Below are positions 1-12,800 of a stretch of 64,000 bases of DNA, one piece after another (the first letter of the stretch is position 1; every line of letters starts with the position of its first letter). The stretch comes from Platerodrilus igneus (lineage: Eukaryota; Arthropoda; Insecta; Coleoptera; Lycidae): the NCBI GenBank assembly GCA_036346225.1, contig JARFIW010001257.1, forward strand, positions 216,001 to 280,000. Reading direction: 5' to 3'. The position numbers and the translations under genes are program-made. The notes beneath the pieces are model-generated. The model was not told the DNA's origin, searched no databases, and saw only the letters and a program-made list of their open reading frames with translations.

Positions 1-220
1 TCCTTATTAGGAATAATTAAATTACATGTAGAGCTTTTTAATACTGTTTCTTTTGATATAAAGCGTCTTGTACATGGTTTAAATCTCTTATGTTTAATGA
101 AACGACTGACCTTTTATGCTTCACGGTTTTAATAAAGCGTACCTCTTCCCAAAGCTTCTACACGGTGATGAAAATTATTTGATGTGATTATTTAATTTTC
201 GACCCTGGTCTAAATATGAG

Positions 221-221
<1 letters not shown>

Positions 222-255
<34 letters not shown>
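222..255. repeat. (TA)n microsatellite
   Basis: Uninterrupted TA dinucleotides inside the left foldback arm. The matching place in the right arm (3743-3822) is a compound (AT)n(GT)n tract, so the tract has changed since the arms separated. Confidence 0.95.
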
Positions 256-258
<3 letters not shown>

Positions 259-306
259 ATTAATTAAATTATTTGGAATTTGGTCATTTGCACTATCTTA
301 GTTATA

Positions 307-1445
307 TGGTGTTTGTTATAGTAATGAAATGAAACTGTTCAATCTATCATTTTAATTTAATACATATGACGCGTTTTGGTTTTCCATTTTCAAATATGTT
401 TCTAAAAATATTATTACACAGATTACTACTATTAATAAAAATCTAAATTTATATACACCTTAAGTTAACAATATAAAAATGTTTTTAAAACTATGTTATT
501 TTACATCTTCACTACACATAACTTTAACTTATCTGACTACATTTGTCATTCAACTTAACTTTTAAATATTTTAATTATCACCGAGTAGAAATTAAATTAG
601 ATACGATAAATTATAATATGAAGCAGGATGGTACATGAGAATATTTCTACTAGGTTTTTGTTGGTTTATTTGTGGTGAATTAAGTTGTGGTATATATTGC
701 AAAAACCATCTTGGTAATTTTTTTAATTTATGGCATTCAAGTTTTTTGGATTTGTATTGTTTCTAAAAAGTTTTTTTTCTTATCAGTAACAGCGGTACTC
801 AGTTTTTATTGTATATTTATGTTCATATATGCGTTTATGTAAGTATATATGAACATAAATATACAATAAAAACTTCCAATAAAAAGAGCACTGCTCTTAC
901 AGCACACGCCATTGAAAAAGTTCACCAATTTGACTTTGAAAATGTCTGTCTCCTGAGTAGCGCAGTTAATGATAAGAAAAAAAACCTTTTAGAAACAATA
1001 CAAATCCAAAAACCCAAATGCCATAAATTCAAAAAATGACCAAGATGATTTTTGCAATATATACCACAACTTAATTCACCACAAATAAACCAACAAAAAC
1101 CTAGTAGAAATATTCTCATGTACCATCCTGCTATATATTATAATTTATCGTATCTAATTTAATTTCTACTCAGTGATAATTAAAATATTTAAAAGTTAAG
1201 TTGAATGACAAATGTAGTCGGATAAGTTAAGGTTAGGATTAGAGAAGATGTAAAATAATATAGTTTTAAAAACATTTTTATATTGTTCTTAAGGTATATA
1301 TAAATCTAGATGTTTATTAATAGTAGTAATTTGTGTAATAATATTTTTAGAAACATATTTGAAAATGGAAAACCGAAATGCGTCATATGTGTTAAATTAA
1401 AATGATAGATTGAGCAGTTTCATTTCATTACTATAACAAACAGTG
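307..1445. mobile_element. Near-complete palindromic MITE-like element inserted in the foldback arm
   Basis: The left half 307-837 is the reverse complement of most of 838-1445. The pairing runs out from an inner hairpin (801-830 with about 846-875, loop 831-844) to the tips, TGGTGTTTGTTATAG on the left against the complement of CTATAACAAACAGTG on the right. The right half has about 80 extra bases (roughly 876-960). The other foldback arm reads straight across this site, which shows that the element is an insertion. TA flanks both ends (305-306, 1446-1447), consistent with a Tc1/mariner-type TA target duplication. There is no transposase, so it would be non-autonomous. The class is inferred; the palindrome and the empty site are seen directly. 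Confidence 0.8.
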
Positions 1446-1784
1446 TAACAATTTTATTTTTGATTAATAAATCCCTTCATAAAAGTGCGAGAATAATAAA
1501 ACACTTTTATTAAAATAATGGTAAAATACATTTAACAACTAAGGTAATACGTTAAAGCAGCATCGTCCTTTGGTATTCTATTTGTGGTTAAATATCTGTG
1601 TCGTCTACAGCTATTCGCAGGCGCGTTTCGGTTTGACAGTCCCCTCCTCGGACACCTCGGTCGCCCGAGCTAGTTTTGTAATCAGTCGGCCATACGTGGA
1701 AGAAGCGATAAGATGTACCAAAGACTGCAGGCAGGCAATTTGCGTATCAACTTTGAGGAGTCGGGACACATCTTTGAATAGCGC

Positions 1785-1963
1785 ACGACGTGAAGAATGC
1801 TACAATTAAAAATGCAACTTAGAAAATAGGAAATTTAACCCATTTTATGAAGACCACTTTGTTATACGACGTGAAGAATGCTACAATTAAAAATCCAACT
1901 TTGAAAATAGAAAGTTCAACCAATTTTAAGAAGACCACTTTGTTATACAACGTAAAGATGCTA
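1785..1963. repeat. 81-bp tandem repeat, two units plus part
   Basis: Units begin at 1785, 1866 and 1947 with ACGACGTGAAGAATGC-like starts and end in ACCACTTTGTTAT. The third is only a start. The right foldback arm carries a single copy (about 3241-3337), so the duplication is in or next to the left arm only. Confidence 0.8.
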
Positions 1964-3240
1964 CCTTGGTGAGGCAGCGTGATTCAACATCCGGATTGCA
2001 GCAGCTGCCGAATGTATCATGACCGTATTTGATTCTACACGTGGAACAACTCCATTTGGTAGAAGTTGTTTAGTATGAGCTTGGTTCACACTACATGCAA
2101 TAATCTTCGCATGAAATAACAAGTACCTCATCAAGGCGAGAAAAGCAGTTTTTGGTTTGTAGTTAGCTTTAAGTACTTTTTTTGGTGTTTCACATTAGAA
2201 ACACGTTAATTTGTTCTAATGTGTAAAAGCATGAATATTATAAAAGTTTCAACTATTGCTGAGCTGGATTTCCAGTGTCGAAATTAAAATTCACTAATTT
2301 GATGTTTTGAGAAACAACACGCGTGGTTCATTATGAATCGTTAGTAACAACAACAGGTGTTACTGACGTCACTTATTTTTCTGTAGTATACTGCTGACAG
2401 ATGTGTTCTTGAAAGCAAATGCTTCGAACAGCTTTAGCACAAGTTATGTAAACAAGAGTATTTTTGTGATCTGCTTTTTTAGAAACTAAAACTAGTACAT
2501 GTAATTTAAAAAGGAAAAACTTGAGTAGTAACATTTTTAGATGTAACCTGCCTGAACAGATCTGCACGGGTCGGAGTTTTTTTTTAGTAACAAGTTTACA
2601 ATATACTGTAAAATGTTTGATTATGAATAATTTAGATAAACCTGAAATTAAAATTCACGAAGTAATTCAGTTATTAATTAAATTTTTGTTGCAATTCATT
2701 TTATTTTAAAAGAGATTCTTTTTAGTAAATAATTGGTTCAAGATTAAAGTTTTTTATTTTGATCAAATATGATCAAACCTAACCACAGAAAGCTAATATC
2801 CTTAAGAGTAGAATTTTGATGCCAACTTTATATTGAAAATATCTTTTTACTACTTCCTTATATATATTTGCGGGACACAAATAGTGTTCCACCTTTTTTA
2901 TTAACCTAACTATTATAATTTCTTACAGGAACAGCGTCTTATTTTATTAAGACAGGTTTTTGTCAACAAAGGCGATCTTTTTTTCTTTGGGTCTCCACTC
3001 CGCCCTTAGAAATATGCCATGCCATTATCCTGAATAAGTCCGGACTTGGTGGCGCCTATTTGTTTTAGATTAAGTTTGACCTACAAACAGATTTCGACTT
3101 ACCCCCCCATTTCTCATAGCTCTACCCAAGGAATAGACCCCTAGTTATGTCGGAAGACTTCGTCTCACTAGCGCCCATGAGTGGGGCAGGAGCCTCTAAG
3201 GAAAAACAGTTGCACTTTTTTTCTTTTTTTAATTTTTTTT
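1874..3240. other. Loop of foldback 1, no gene recognised
   Basis: This is the spacer between the two arms. It has no long open frame and no recognisable transposase. Bases 2980-3200 are GC-richer and belong to a dispersed repeat listed separately. Confidence 0.6.
2990..3200 (-). repeat. Dispersed repeat copy A (SINE-like size)
   Basis: Read on the minus strand this block resembles 14240-14410 on the plus strand. Both carry a GGGG-CTAT-CC-GTAG segment, then ATGAGA and a run of about seven or eight G residues, and about 60 bases later CTGT-TTGTA followed by GGCGCCA. Two diverged copies of one interspersed element is the simplest reading. I cannot see a convincing pol III A/B box or poly(A) tail, so SINE is only a guess. 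Confidence 0.45.
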
Positions 3241-3741
3241 TTCACGTCGTATAACAAAGTGGTCTTCATGAAATGGGTTAAATTTTCTATTTTCTAAGTT
3301 GCATTTTTAATTGTAGCATTCTTCACGTCGTGCGCTATTCAAAGATGTGTCCCGACTCCTCAAAGTTGATACGCAAATTGCCGGCTTGCAGTCTTTGGTA
3401 CATCTTATCGCTTCTTCCACGTATGGCCGACTGATTACAAAACTAGCTCGGGCGACCGAGGCGTCCGAGGAGGGGACTGTCAAACCGAAACGCGCCTGCG
3501 AATAGCTGTAGACGACACAGATATTTAACCACAAATAGAATACCAAAGGACGATGCTGCTTTAACGTATTACCTTAGTTGTTAAATGTATTTTACCATTA
3601 TTTTAATAAAAGTGTTTTATTAGTCTCGCACTTTTATGAAGGGATTTATTAATCAAAATAATATAACATATAACTAAGATAGTGCAAATGACCAAATTCC
3701 AAGAAATTTAATTAAAATGTAAACAGATGGTCAAAAAAGGA

Positions 3742-3820
<79 letters not shown>

Positions 3821-4048
3821 TACTCATATTTAGACCAGGGTAGAAAATTAATGAATTACATAAAATAATTTTAATCACCGTGTATAAGGAATTTTATTAG
3901 ATAATACGCTTTATTAAAACACCGTGGAGAATAAAAAATCATTCGTTTCAGTAAAAATAAGAGATTTAAAATCATGTACAAGACGCTTTATATCGAAAGA
4001 AACAGTATTAACAAGCTCTACGGGTAATGTAATTATTCCGAGGAAAGA
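3241..4048. repeat. Right arm of foldback 1
   Basis: Reverse complement of 1446-1873 followed by 1-306, without the palindromic insertion found in the left arm. Arms differ by scattered substitutions and by microsatellite length, so they are not a recent perfect duplication. The 80-codon open frame at 3307-3546 (minus) mirrors the one at 1570-1809. Confidence 0.85.
3743..3822. repeat. Compound (AT)n(GT)n(AT)n microsatellite
   Basis: AT dinucleotides to about 3772, then about 20 GT dinucleotides, then AT again. It lies at the position of the plain (TA)n tract in the other foldback arm. Confidence 0.95.
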
Positions 4049-6054
4049 AACAAATGGAAATTACGTGCAAAATTTATATTAATTAACCCTATTTTAAGTA
4101 ACCGGTATTGAACAAAACGTACAGATAGTAATTGAATATTTAATTAGGATTCACTAAAAATTAAAGGGTATTATTTTTAATTGAATCGTTAGTAACAGAT
4201 AATATCTATAGAAACTTGTAAAAACCCAATAAAATGCAAATCCTAGAAGTGTTACTTAGAAGTAGGATGTTTGAACACACCTGCGTATTTTAAAAGGCAA
4301 TTTCAGTTTAATTTGTTTAGATAAACATGTCGATTCTAAGGATATTGGAAACGGTCAGATGCTTTAGCACGAAATACAAAGAGGGTTTATTTAAAAAGCT
4401 TGTTCGGCGAAAATTTTGCAGATAATTAATGTTTACAAAGAATCTTGGAGAAACCGGGGCATAATATTCACGGGAAGGTGCGATACGGGGTTATTTAACC
4501 CAGATAGTCCACATGGACTGGAATAATCGATAATAAAGAATATCAATTTGCACCAATACGAACAGGTTAGAAAAGGAAAGAGAAAATGCGTCAAGCAAAG
4601 ACACATATAGTAAAAGGCGTGATTTAAGCAACGTCATGGGGTTGCAATTGGTTGAAAGTAAAAGGCAAACTTGAGAGGTAAAAATAACAGTTTGGTATAA
4701 AAGTCAATTAGTTATTTCCAGACTTTGCGTGCCGTGTTGAAATTTCTGAGATTTAACTGGGGTGAGTACTAAATTCGTAAAAACCGACGCGCGGGCTACG
4801 GAATGGGAACATAGAATAACGAAATTCTAGAAACTGTCTGTTTTGGGGAACAGACCTACAGACAGGCTAACCGCTATATATACGGAGGTGAATATGAACA
4901 AGCTCTCTTAGATCTTCGACTTGATTGAACGCGTTAAACAGTGCGTTTTGGTTTTCCGGTTTTAATATTAAATAATTTAAACAGTTTGCTCGAATATTAT
5001 GTGATTTAAAACAGCTTGTTCTTTACGTGCTACAATGAATGTACGTTAGTGCACTTAGAAAAGAAGATACAAGGTAATAAAGTTTAGTATCACTGTACCA
5101 ATTGGTAAAATTTACTATGACAAATAAATACACAAAAGTAGGCAGTTTTGGCGTATCTTGGTGAAAGAAGTATGAAGTTCTTTGTTATTTTCGGGGTATT
5201 AATACTTAAATGGTGCATAAACGGGTCTGGATCCACAAAACAAGGTTCAGATATACACAGATTAGTTCCGGAAAAGCCCTGAAACAACTTTAAATAAATG
5301 GTGATGGAGAAAATTTTAAAGCGTTGAGAATCAGAAGCCGTAAATATAACCCAGTTGGAATGGTGTGATTAACAAAAGGGACGATGTACATTGAAGCTAC
5401 GAGTGCAAGTAACCTTCAGGTAAATTATACTATTTTGTTTGAACTTTGAGATTTTTGTGTGTGTTGATTAACTTTATAATTGATTTACTCAAAATGGACA
5501 GTAGTGAAATGGTACTAACAATAATATTTTAATTTTAAGGTGAAATTTGCTTGTTTAAGTAGAAAGGGGTATTTAGTATTGATGTTCTGGATTATGATGA
5601 AAATTTTGGGTATGTCTTTGAGCTCAATTAGACGAACCTGGTTAATTAACGTAAAGGGGTGGTAGATGCTCCCTTTGTACTCTGCATATATTGTTATAGT
5701 AATTAGTAGGCATCCTACAAGGACTTTAATTTTGGATGCACATTAAAATGATAACAAATTTAAATCTTGAAATTTTCTGATACTGAAATTTATGCTGAAT
5801 TTTAATTTTGAAATTTTAATGTATTGTGAATATTGATGTAAATAGAGTTGACGTTGATGTTTGTGGTAGGAATGTGTTTGTTTTTTTTATGATTGAGGAT
5901 GTAAGTTATCTAGAGGAGCAGCCGAGGCGATTAACAGAAGAAAGTCAACGGACCAGGTAATGAATAGCTTTTTGTAGGATTCACAGCATTCTTGACATCC
6001 AATTCGTAGGGGCTCGATTCGAAAAGCGGAGTACCCGGATAAAGGTGGTTTCAC
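4049..6054. other. Intergenic stretch, no gene recognised
   Basis: AT-rich with no convincing coding region. There is a TATAAAAG at 4696-4703, followed by a stretch ending in a splice-donor-like GGGGTGAGT at about 4759-4767. That would suit a first exon or an old LTR, but nothing else supports a promoter. Bases 5885-6050 are more complex sequence abutting foldback 2, with a B-box-like GGCTCGATTCG near 6011; I could not turn this into a tRNA or SINE. Confidence 0.4.
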
Positions 6055-6056
6055 AG

Positions 6057-6107
<51 letters not shown>

Positions 6108-6569
6108 GAGTCACAGGGAACGCCACGGAGTTTTATAGCAAAACGCTGTATTTGTTCAATGTTTTTTCACAGTAGATCTATGTAAGTCTGAAAGGGCTAC
6201 ATTTTAAAATTATTTTGATATATACAGGGTGCCCCAAGAACAAGTTACATATCAAAGTTATATTTTTTCTTGTGGAGCATCCTATTTTTTGTTGCATTTT
6301 TGAATTGTACGTGGAAAATAAACTGAACTTTCTTGAAGGCTGATTATACCTAAATGCAGTTTCAATATTGACAGATCCAAAGTATAATATTGTTGTTATT
6401 TTAAATGGAACATCCTGTATTTTATCAGTTAGTCTTATAGTAATTTTGATCGTCTTTCAAGCGGTATTAGGATTGCCTATACCTATCTCTTCAAACTTTG
6501 ACGTAATTTTCATATTTTTGAAATTTAACATGTATTTTCAAACTATTCAATATTGTTTTTGATAGAAAA
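6055..6569. repeat. Left arm of foldback 2
   Basis: Reverse complement of 9157-9825. The arm begins with (TA)n, then AGGGTGAGTCAC and a block containing ACGCCACGGAGTTTTATAGC, and has an internal TACAGGGTG at about 6225. It lacks about 160 bases present in the right arm. The missing part is bounded in the right arm by copies of AAATGC, which would fit a microhomology deletion here. Confidence 0.85.
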
Positions 6570-9156
6570 CTCCTAAATTCTAGCTCATGATTTTGTGGGA
6601 TTAGTATTCAGTTCTGCACCTTTATAAATAAAAATTAGATCTTTATTATTAAAAAATTTAAATAAGCACATACTTTACAGGGATAATTTGATTAAGAATT
6701 AAATACAGATTCCAGCAGTTAGTATCTGATAGACATGTGGTTGTAAGTAATTATTATAACTATTTGAAGATGTTGCAAGAATTTTAATTAAAAAATCATT
6801 GAACATAATACAATTCATATTGGTCAAAAATCAACTGCACCAAATTGAAGAAAACTGTAACAAATGTTCGATGTGATGACCATTTTCCTGAAAACAGTTT
6901 TTATTACTTTCTCCAATGATTAAAAGCATATTAATTCTGTCTTACAACGAATATTTTTTTGACATTTTCAAAATTTTTTGTGATTCAATAATATAGATGT
7001 GTAAAACTAATAACTGGTGCATTTGAACAAAAAGTTAACATTCAAGCAATGTTTCATTAAGTGACAGCAGCATACTAGATCTCAGTAGTCATATTAATAA
7101 CTTCTTTTAAATCACTGAAAACCTACCTTATGTAAAAATGTGCTGTAGCATTTTAAAAAGCTACGTTTGCAAAATAACCCCAATAATTACTTTTATTATG
7201 TAGTCATACATAACCCCTAATATATGCAACACACTTTACAATATCTATTACGTATTTAGTATATTTAATCAGTTATAATTAATACATAATAACATAATAA
7301 TTACATCTCAACAATTGATTTAGTTGTTGTTTACAACATTCAATTTATATTCTTATTTGATTTAATAAAAATTCATTATTACCCTTATAATGAAGATAAA
7401 TAAATACATTCCTAATTTACATCTTTATGAAATATTTGGTAATATATGCAGCCATCTGCCGTAAATATTCGAAGTTACAAATGTGTCGTAGTATAAGACA
7501 ACTTGTTCTTAATCGCAAGAGCAGTCTAAGGTCGCTTCTTATCAAACTAACATGGCTCGTTTAGCGTCTTCTGACCTGAGGATCGGGATAGTGAGAAGAG
7601 GTGAGTGAAACGTCGAGAATCATCTGCGTGACGATTCCTTAGGGAATTAGCATTGCGCTTTTCGGTATGTTAGTTCAGAATCCAATATTCCAATTCGTTT
7701 AAGATGCACACACATTATTGTTAGTCTGGTTTTTGAAGAATCGCCGTGATAATTATTTACATCACCTTGGATACTCATAATTTCAATGCAGTATAATTGC
7801 TTGGTACAAGATTGCAAGATTTTACCTTGTTTGAATTAAATAAATGGATTAATTATCTGTGAGGATGCATGGTCAAAGTCCGATCAGCTATACTTCGTTT
7901 CATAAACAGCACGTAATTGATACATAAATCTGGTTGGTATAACAGGTGTTGAACTGGATTTTCAAGCTGCGTACTCTTTATAATTTTATTCGAAAGATGT
8001 CACTTGTCAACTTCGTTTTGTTTACATTCCAATAATGGTATTATAACATCTATTATGGCAATAAATATTTTATGAAGTTTAAAAATTAGAAACAGGGTGT
8101 ATTTCACATTGATTATGTAATTTGACAATATTGATCAATACATTTAAACATAACCCTAGTTCTAGTTTAATTAATTATAACTTGCTATAACAGGTATTAA
8201 GTAAATTGTTATATTGTTCGCCTCTTATTTTGTTTAAAGAGAGACATTATAATACTCTAGTGAGTTTATATTGCAGCTTATTTGTTTATCAACATTCCAT
8301 ACTTCAAATTCTATTAATAAATAACTTGTATAAATCAAACAGCTGATTTAATTTTTGACTGAATATATTTTTGCTTCTTTTGTCATCTGATTAGGAAACG
8401 TTGCTCAATTTATTTACAATATTAATGTACATAAAATCTATACATTCTAATTGTGAGTAGTTAACGGATCCGATTTCTACATAAAATAATAATTGTTGCA
8501 TTTTATTAGAATCAAACGTTAAGGTTTAGTATTAACGTGAAACTTAAAGAGAGTTATATTTTCATTTTCTATATATTTAAGGAAAGTTAAGTTACTATTG
8601 CACAAACATTTTTAAATACCTAAATTATAAGTACGTTCCATTTTTATTATAACATATAAATTTGTTAAAGGATATTATACTACATTATACTTTTCAAAGA
8701 AACCTAGAACACTTTTATTTAAACAAAAAGGTATACAATCTTTGAGTATATAAAATACTTTCATAAAGGTTAATGCTACAAGATATAAAGGTACTTACAA
8801 TATCATGTTATTTTGAAATATATTGGAGGAGCTAACTGCTGCCTCATATGTTATATTTTTAATCTTGTAATTTATTTCGGGTATCTCATCGTTGTAGTCA
8901 ACTTTTGGGTTCTGCATTCCCCTTTTTTTCTGAATGTAGTGGCGCTCAATATTTTGTTAATTTCTTTAATATCTATTCCCGCCCCTGAACCATTGCTTTC
9001 TACCGCTTAGAGTAAAGTCTAGAGCATAGCACCGGTAACATCCAATTCCCCTGAAAAAGGTTTGGTTAAAGTACCTATAAGGATTTAATTTTCGTTTATG
9101 AATGATCATTATCTGAAGACCTACTTCTCAAAATCATAATACCTGCCATTTAATCA
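6570..9156. other. Loop of foldback 2, no gene recognised
   Basis: About 2.6 kb, mostly AT-rich with no coherent open frame. A GC-richer island at 7440-7690 contains no recognisable protein. Bases 8890-9060 have, on the minus strand, a GCGCCACTACAT-like end that faintly recalls the dispersed repeat at 2990-3200 and 14240-14410; I do not claim homology. Confidence 0.5.
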
Positions 9157-9825
9157 TTTTCCATCAAAAATAATATCGAGTAGTATGAAAATACATGTTA
9201 AATTTCAAAAATATGCAAATTACGTCAAAGTTTGAAGAGATAGGTATAGACAACCTTAATACCGTTTGAAAGGCAATCAAGATTACTATAATACTAAGTG
9301 ATAAAATACGAGATGTTCCATTTAAAATAACAACGATATTATACTTTGAATCTGTCAATATTGAAACTGCATTTTCTGAACACCCTGTATTGAATATGTT
9401 TTTTGTAAGTTACTTGATCAGTGAAGGGTACGGTCTAATATTAAGTGTTAAAAACAAATTTGTCTGGGTGAATTGATTTTAGAATTATTTAGTTTTTGCG
9501 AAACCCTTAGAATTTTAGAAAAAGCGAAATAAATCAAAACGCTTTGCATTTAGGTATAATGAGCTTTCAGGAAGTCTAGTTTATTTTCCACGTACAATTC
9601 AAAAATGCAACGAAAAATAGGATGTTCCGCAAGAAAAAATATAACTTTGATATGTAACTTTTTCTTGGGGCACCATGTATATATCAAAATAATTTTAAAA
9701 TGTAGCCCTTTTGGACTTACATAGATCTACTGTGAAAAAACTTTGAACAAATACACCGTTTTGCTATAAAACTCCGTGGCGTTCCCCGTGACTCACCCTG
9801 TATATATATATATATATATATTGCT
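9157..9825. repeat. Right arm of foldback 2
   Basis: Reverse complement of 6055-6569 with an additional segment at about 9384-9545. It ends GTGACTCACCCTG followed by (TA)n and ATTGCT, mirroring the AGCAAT(AT)n start of the left arm. It could be a non-autonomous DNA element or an inverted duplication; no transposase is present to decide. Confidence 0.85.
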
Positions 9826-12800
9826 ATGATAATAGGGTTATTTGGGGGTATACTGAGTCATAAAGGTCGCGCATGACATGTAAATAGCACTACAAGTTAG
9901 AAAACTAAATAAATTTATCATGAAAAATACATAATTTGCAAATTATCCAAAAAGCAAACATTTAACACCCTGTATAAGGATCACAATTGACTTTAATTAA
10001 TGCCAGGAAGCATATTCTTCAACAATACAAACATTCAGCAAGATAGATAACTCTGTACGCAATTAAAATTATTTTAAAACAGAAAGCATCCATAAATTCT
10101 AAATAAATACGCATTAAATGCATCCAAAACTAGAAAATCATGATACAAATTATGTTAAAATTAAGCAAGCGATAGTGAAAGGAGATAGCCAGGCATTCTG
10201 GTAATAAACGCATCTTTCAAAACAAATAAGTTTCGGAAACGCAGTTATTTCATCTACGTAATTTTTAACACGGAGTTTACTCAAAACCCAGAACGATATC
10301 TTGACAAACAAAAGCCATAAGTTGAATACGTGAGAAGGCGGATTAGAAATTCCTACAATAACACCAAAACAGACGAGTAAAATTCTACATATTTTAGAAA
10401 TAAACTGCTTTAACTTGTATTCTACGTGACCAAGAACATTATTCCTGCGGGCTATTATCAAATCATACCTGTAAAAGCCCAGGGTATTTACAACATCCCA
10501 TGGTACATCCTAAACTTTGAACAAACAAGTCCGATAGCCAATGGTTTCCGATAAGGGCGTTCCTTTAAATATCACTCAAACTTGATAACAAACAGTCTTT
10601 ATTCAACCTGAGCACGCTTCACATCAGTTTGACTTAAGAATTTACATAAAAGTTAACACTGAAAATTAAATAATTATATATTTGTGAAAGTTGTGATAGA
10701 AAGCTTTTAAAATAAATAATAGTGAAAAATATATCAGGGAAGTTTTTCCGTTAGCTAAAAAACGGTTCTAAGTGACAGGTGAAAAACTAAACATTATTTA
10801 AATCTAATGATTGTCTAAGTAATAAGCTGAAATCTAGGAGAAACTCTAAATATAACTCTAGGGATAAATCTAAAATTGCATACAAATATTGGTTGGCATC
10901 AATGTATCGAACCACAAATACAGAGATTTGTTTTAAGCATTGAATGGGGTTTGGACAAGCGGTACTACCAAAGCCACAAGGGGACTCAACTAAAAGTAAT
11001 CCAGAGGTACTGATTGATCTACATCACGCAATAGCTGATCCAGGGAGAACTAAACGGTAGTAGTTTTTGCTACCGAAAATTTATTCCCAATTGTATTGAA
11101 CTTTTGTTTTTTTTTTTGATAAATTGGAATCATTTATTACTTTTGAGTTCAAATTACTCCTATTTCCAATATCAGGCAATGATGTATTTTGGGATGCATT
11201 AAAACCTAGGTCTTGGCCTTTAATGCTACTTGACTGTGTATTAAGAATTGAATTTGTAGATAAGCTACTAATATTGTCAGTTTTTAAGAATATTCCATAT
11301 TGAGCTGCCTTATCACCAGCCAACAACTTAATTAGATCGCCACATCAACAACAACTTGCTGTTCATTGTGGCCATTTTGTTTTGATACTGTAATTTACGG
11401 CTTTATGACTATTTTTATATCAAAGATTTAATATTGGATAACCACAGGACTGAAAACAGTGTCACTGTACATATATTTGTTAAATTATTTTATGTGAATA
11501 ATAGGAGTATAATAGAAAATTAGGTTAAGTTAATTAAAGAAGGGTTTTAATTATTTTTGGCGAAGATTTTTGTACTATGTAAGTCCTCCAGGATACGGTA
11601 AATAAATGTTGCTTTCTATACGAGTTGGTTGTCCTTTTATGACCTGTTGATTTCTTAAGGGTTTGTAAATAAATTTTCTTTCCTAAGGTTTCCTTTTTTG
11701 TGTGTGACCCACCTCATTTTTTGACGTTTTGTGCTCACAAACGTATATGAACTCGCGAAATATTCTTTGAAGTCGTAAAATCGTCAAGATAACAATTGCT
11801 TTAAACTAAATAATTGAATGTATACAATGCTAGATGAAAGCATTAAATATAATGTGACAAAATATAAACTGAGCATCTTATATTAATGAAAATTGATACA
11901 TTTTCTCGTAAAATAAAAACATTAATTCAAATATATGAACTAGTATGCAAAATGTAAGCACTAAGTATAGGGTAATGTAACTTAAGAAGTGTTATGTGCG
12001 AATGAGGGACTGAAAGAATTATAATGTAAAATAAAAACTTTACAATATGATTATATATTAAATTACTTGTTCTGTTTATCTTTCTGTTTAGATATGGCAT
12101 TGATTTTTTAAAATAATATAATTAATTTTACTAATCGAAATAATTGAATCAAGTGTTTCTGTTATTTCAATTGTATGTTTATAAGGGTTATGTTGTATAT
12201 CAATTATTTCTTTCACTATTGTTCCATAATTTTTTTGTAACATTTATTTAGTTTCATAGCAACGTCTTCCATATTTTATAGTGACGTATTTTATATATAA
12301 ACAACTTGAATATCACACTCATTGTTTATTTGTTTATTAATCAAATTATCGAACCTCCTGCGTGACTGCCTTTTTTGCTAAATTTATAATTTTTGTTTAA
12401 ATTTTCTAAATGACTGCATGTAAATAATCATTACCTAGGACGCCAAAGCATGTTCCATAACTAAGTTTTGGCATTCATCCAATGTGGAGAACAAGAAAGA
12501 GCATGTTTAATATTTTACAATGTTGTCATTGGCAATTCAGTAAACTTGTGTGAAATTGGGTTAACTATGTTATGGTATACCATGCAGATTAGGAAGAGAG
12601 CAACAAAAGTAACGTACGTAGTTTTGATTACCACAACAAGAAAGGAAAAAAAAATAGTACAGTGCTAACTAACTAGTGTTAGAGTGATGCTGTTGTAGAA
12701 AAGAAAAAGGGAAAACTTTAAGACCGATTCGCCACGGAGGTTTTTTCACAGTAGTTCAAGTTGAAGTTTGTCATATATTTCATCTTCGAATATTCATCTT

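Larger units (their letters stand above)
1..1873. repeat. Left arm of large inverted repeat (foldback 1), interrupted
   Basis: The sequence from 1 to about 306 and again from 1446 to 1873 reappears as its reverse complement at 3241-4048. Landmarks are the block ending in TTTGGTCATTTGCAC near 278-292, which matches the complement of 3682-3696, and the GC-richer block 1560-1800, which matches the complement of 3307-3550. The arm starts at base 1, so the repeat may continue outside the window. The 307-1445 stretch is absent from the right arm and is a later insertion. The arm contains an 80-codon open frame (1570-1809) that is duplicated in the other arm. I see no protein family in it and treat it as chance. 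Confidence 0.85.

Noticed and set aside
1570..3546. Matching 79-aa open frames in both foldback arms (1570-1809 plus, 3307-3546 minus)
   Set aside because: Identity follows from the inverted repeat itself. The frame has no recognisable domain and no support as a gene.
4696..4767. TATAAAAG followed by a donor-like GGTGAGT, as in a first exon
   Set aside because: No downstream exon, no open frame and no known gene nearby; single short motifs are expected by chance in AT-rich DNA.
6005..6050. tRNA-like B-box sequence GGCTCGATTCG
   Set aside because: No cloverleaf could be drawn and no convincing A box at the right distance.
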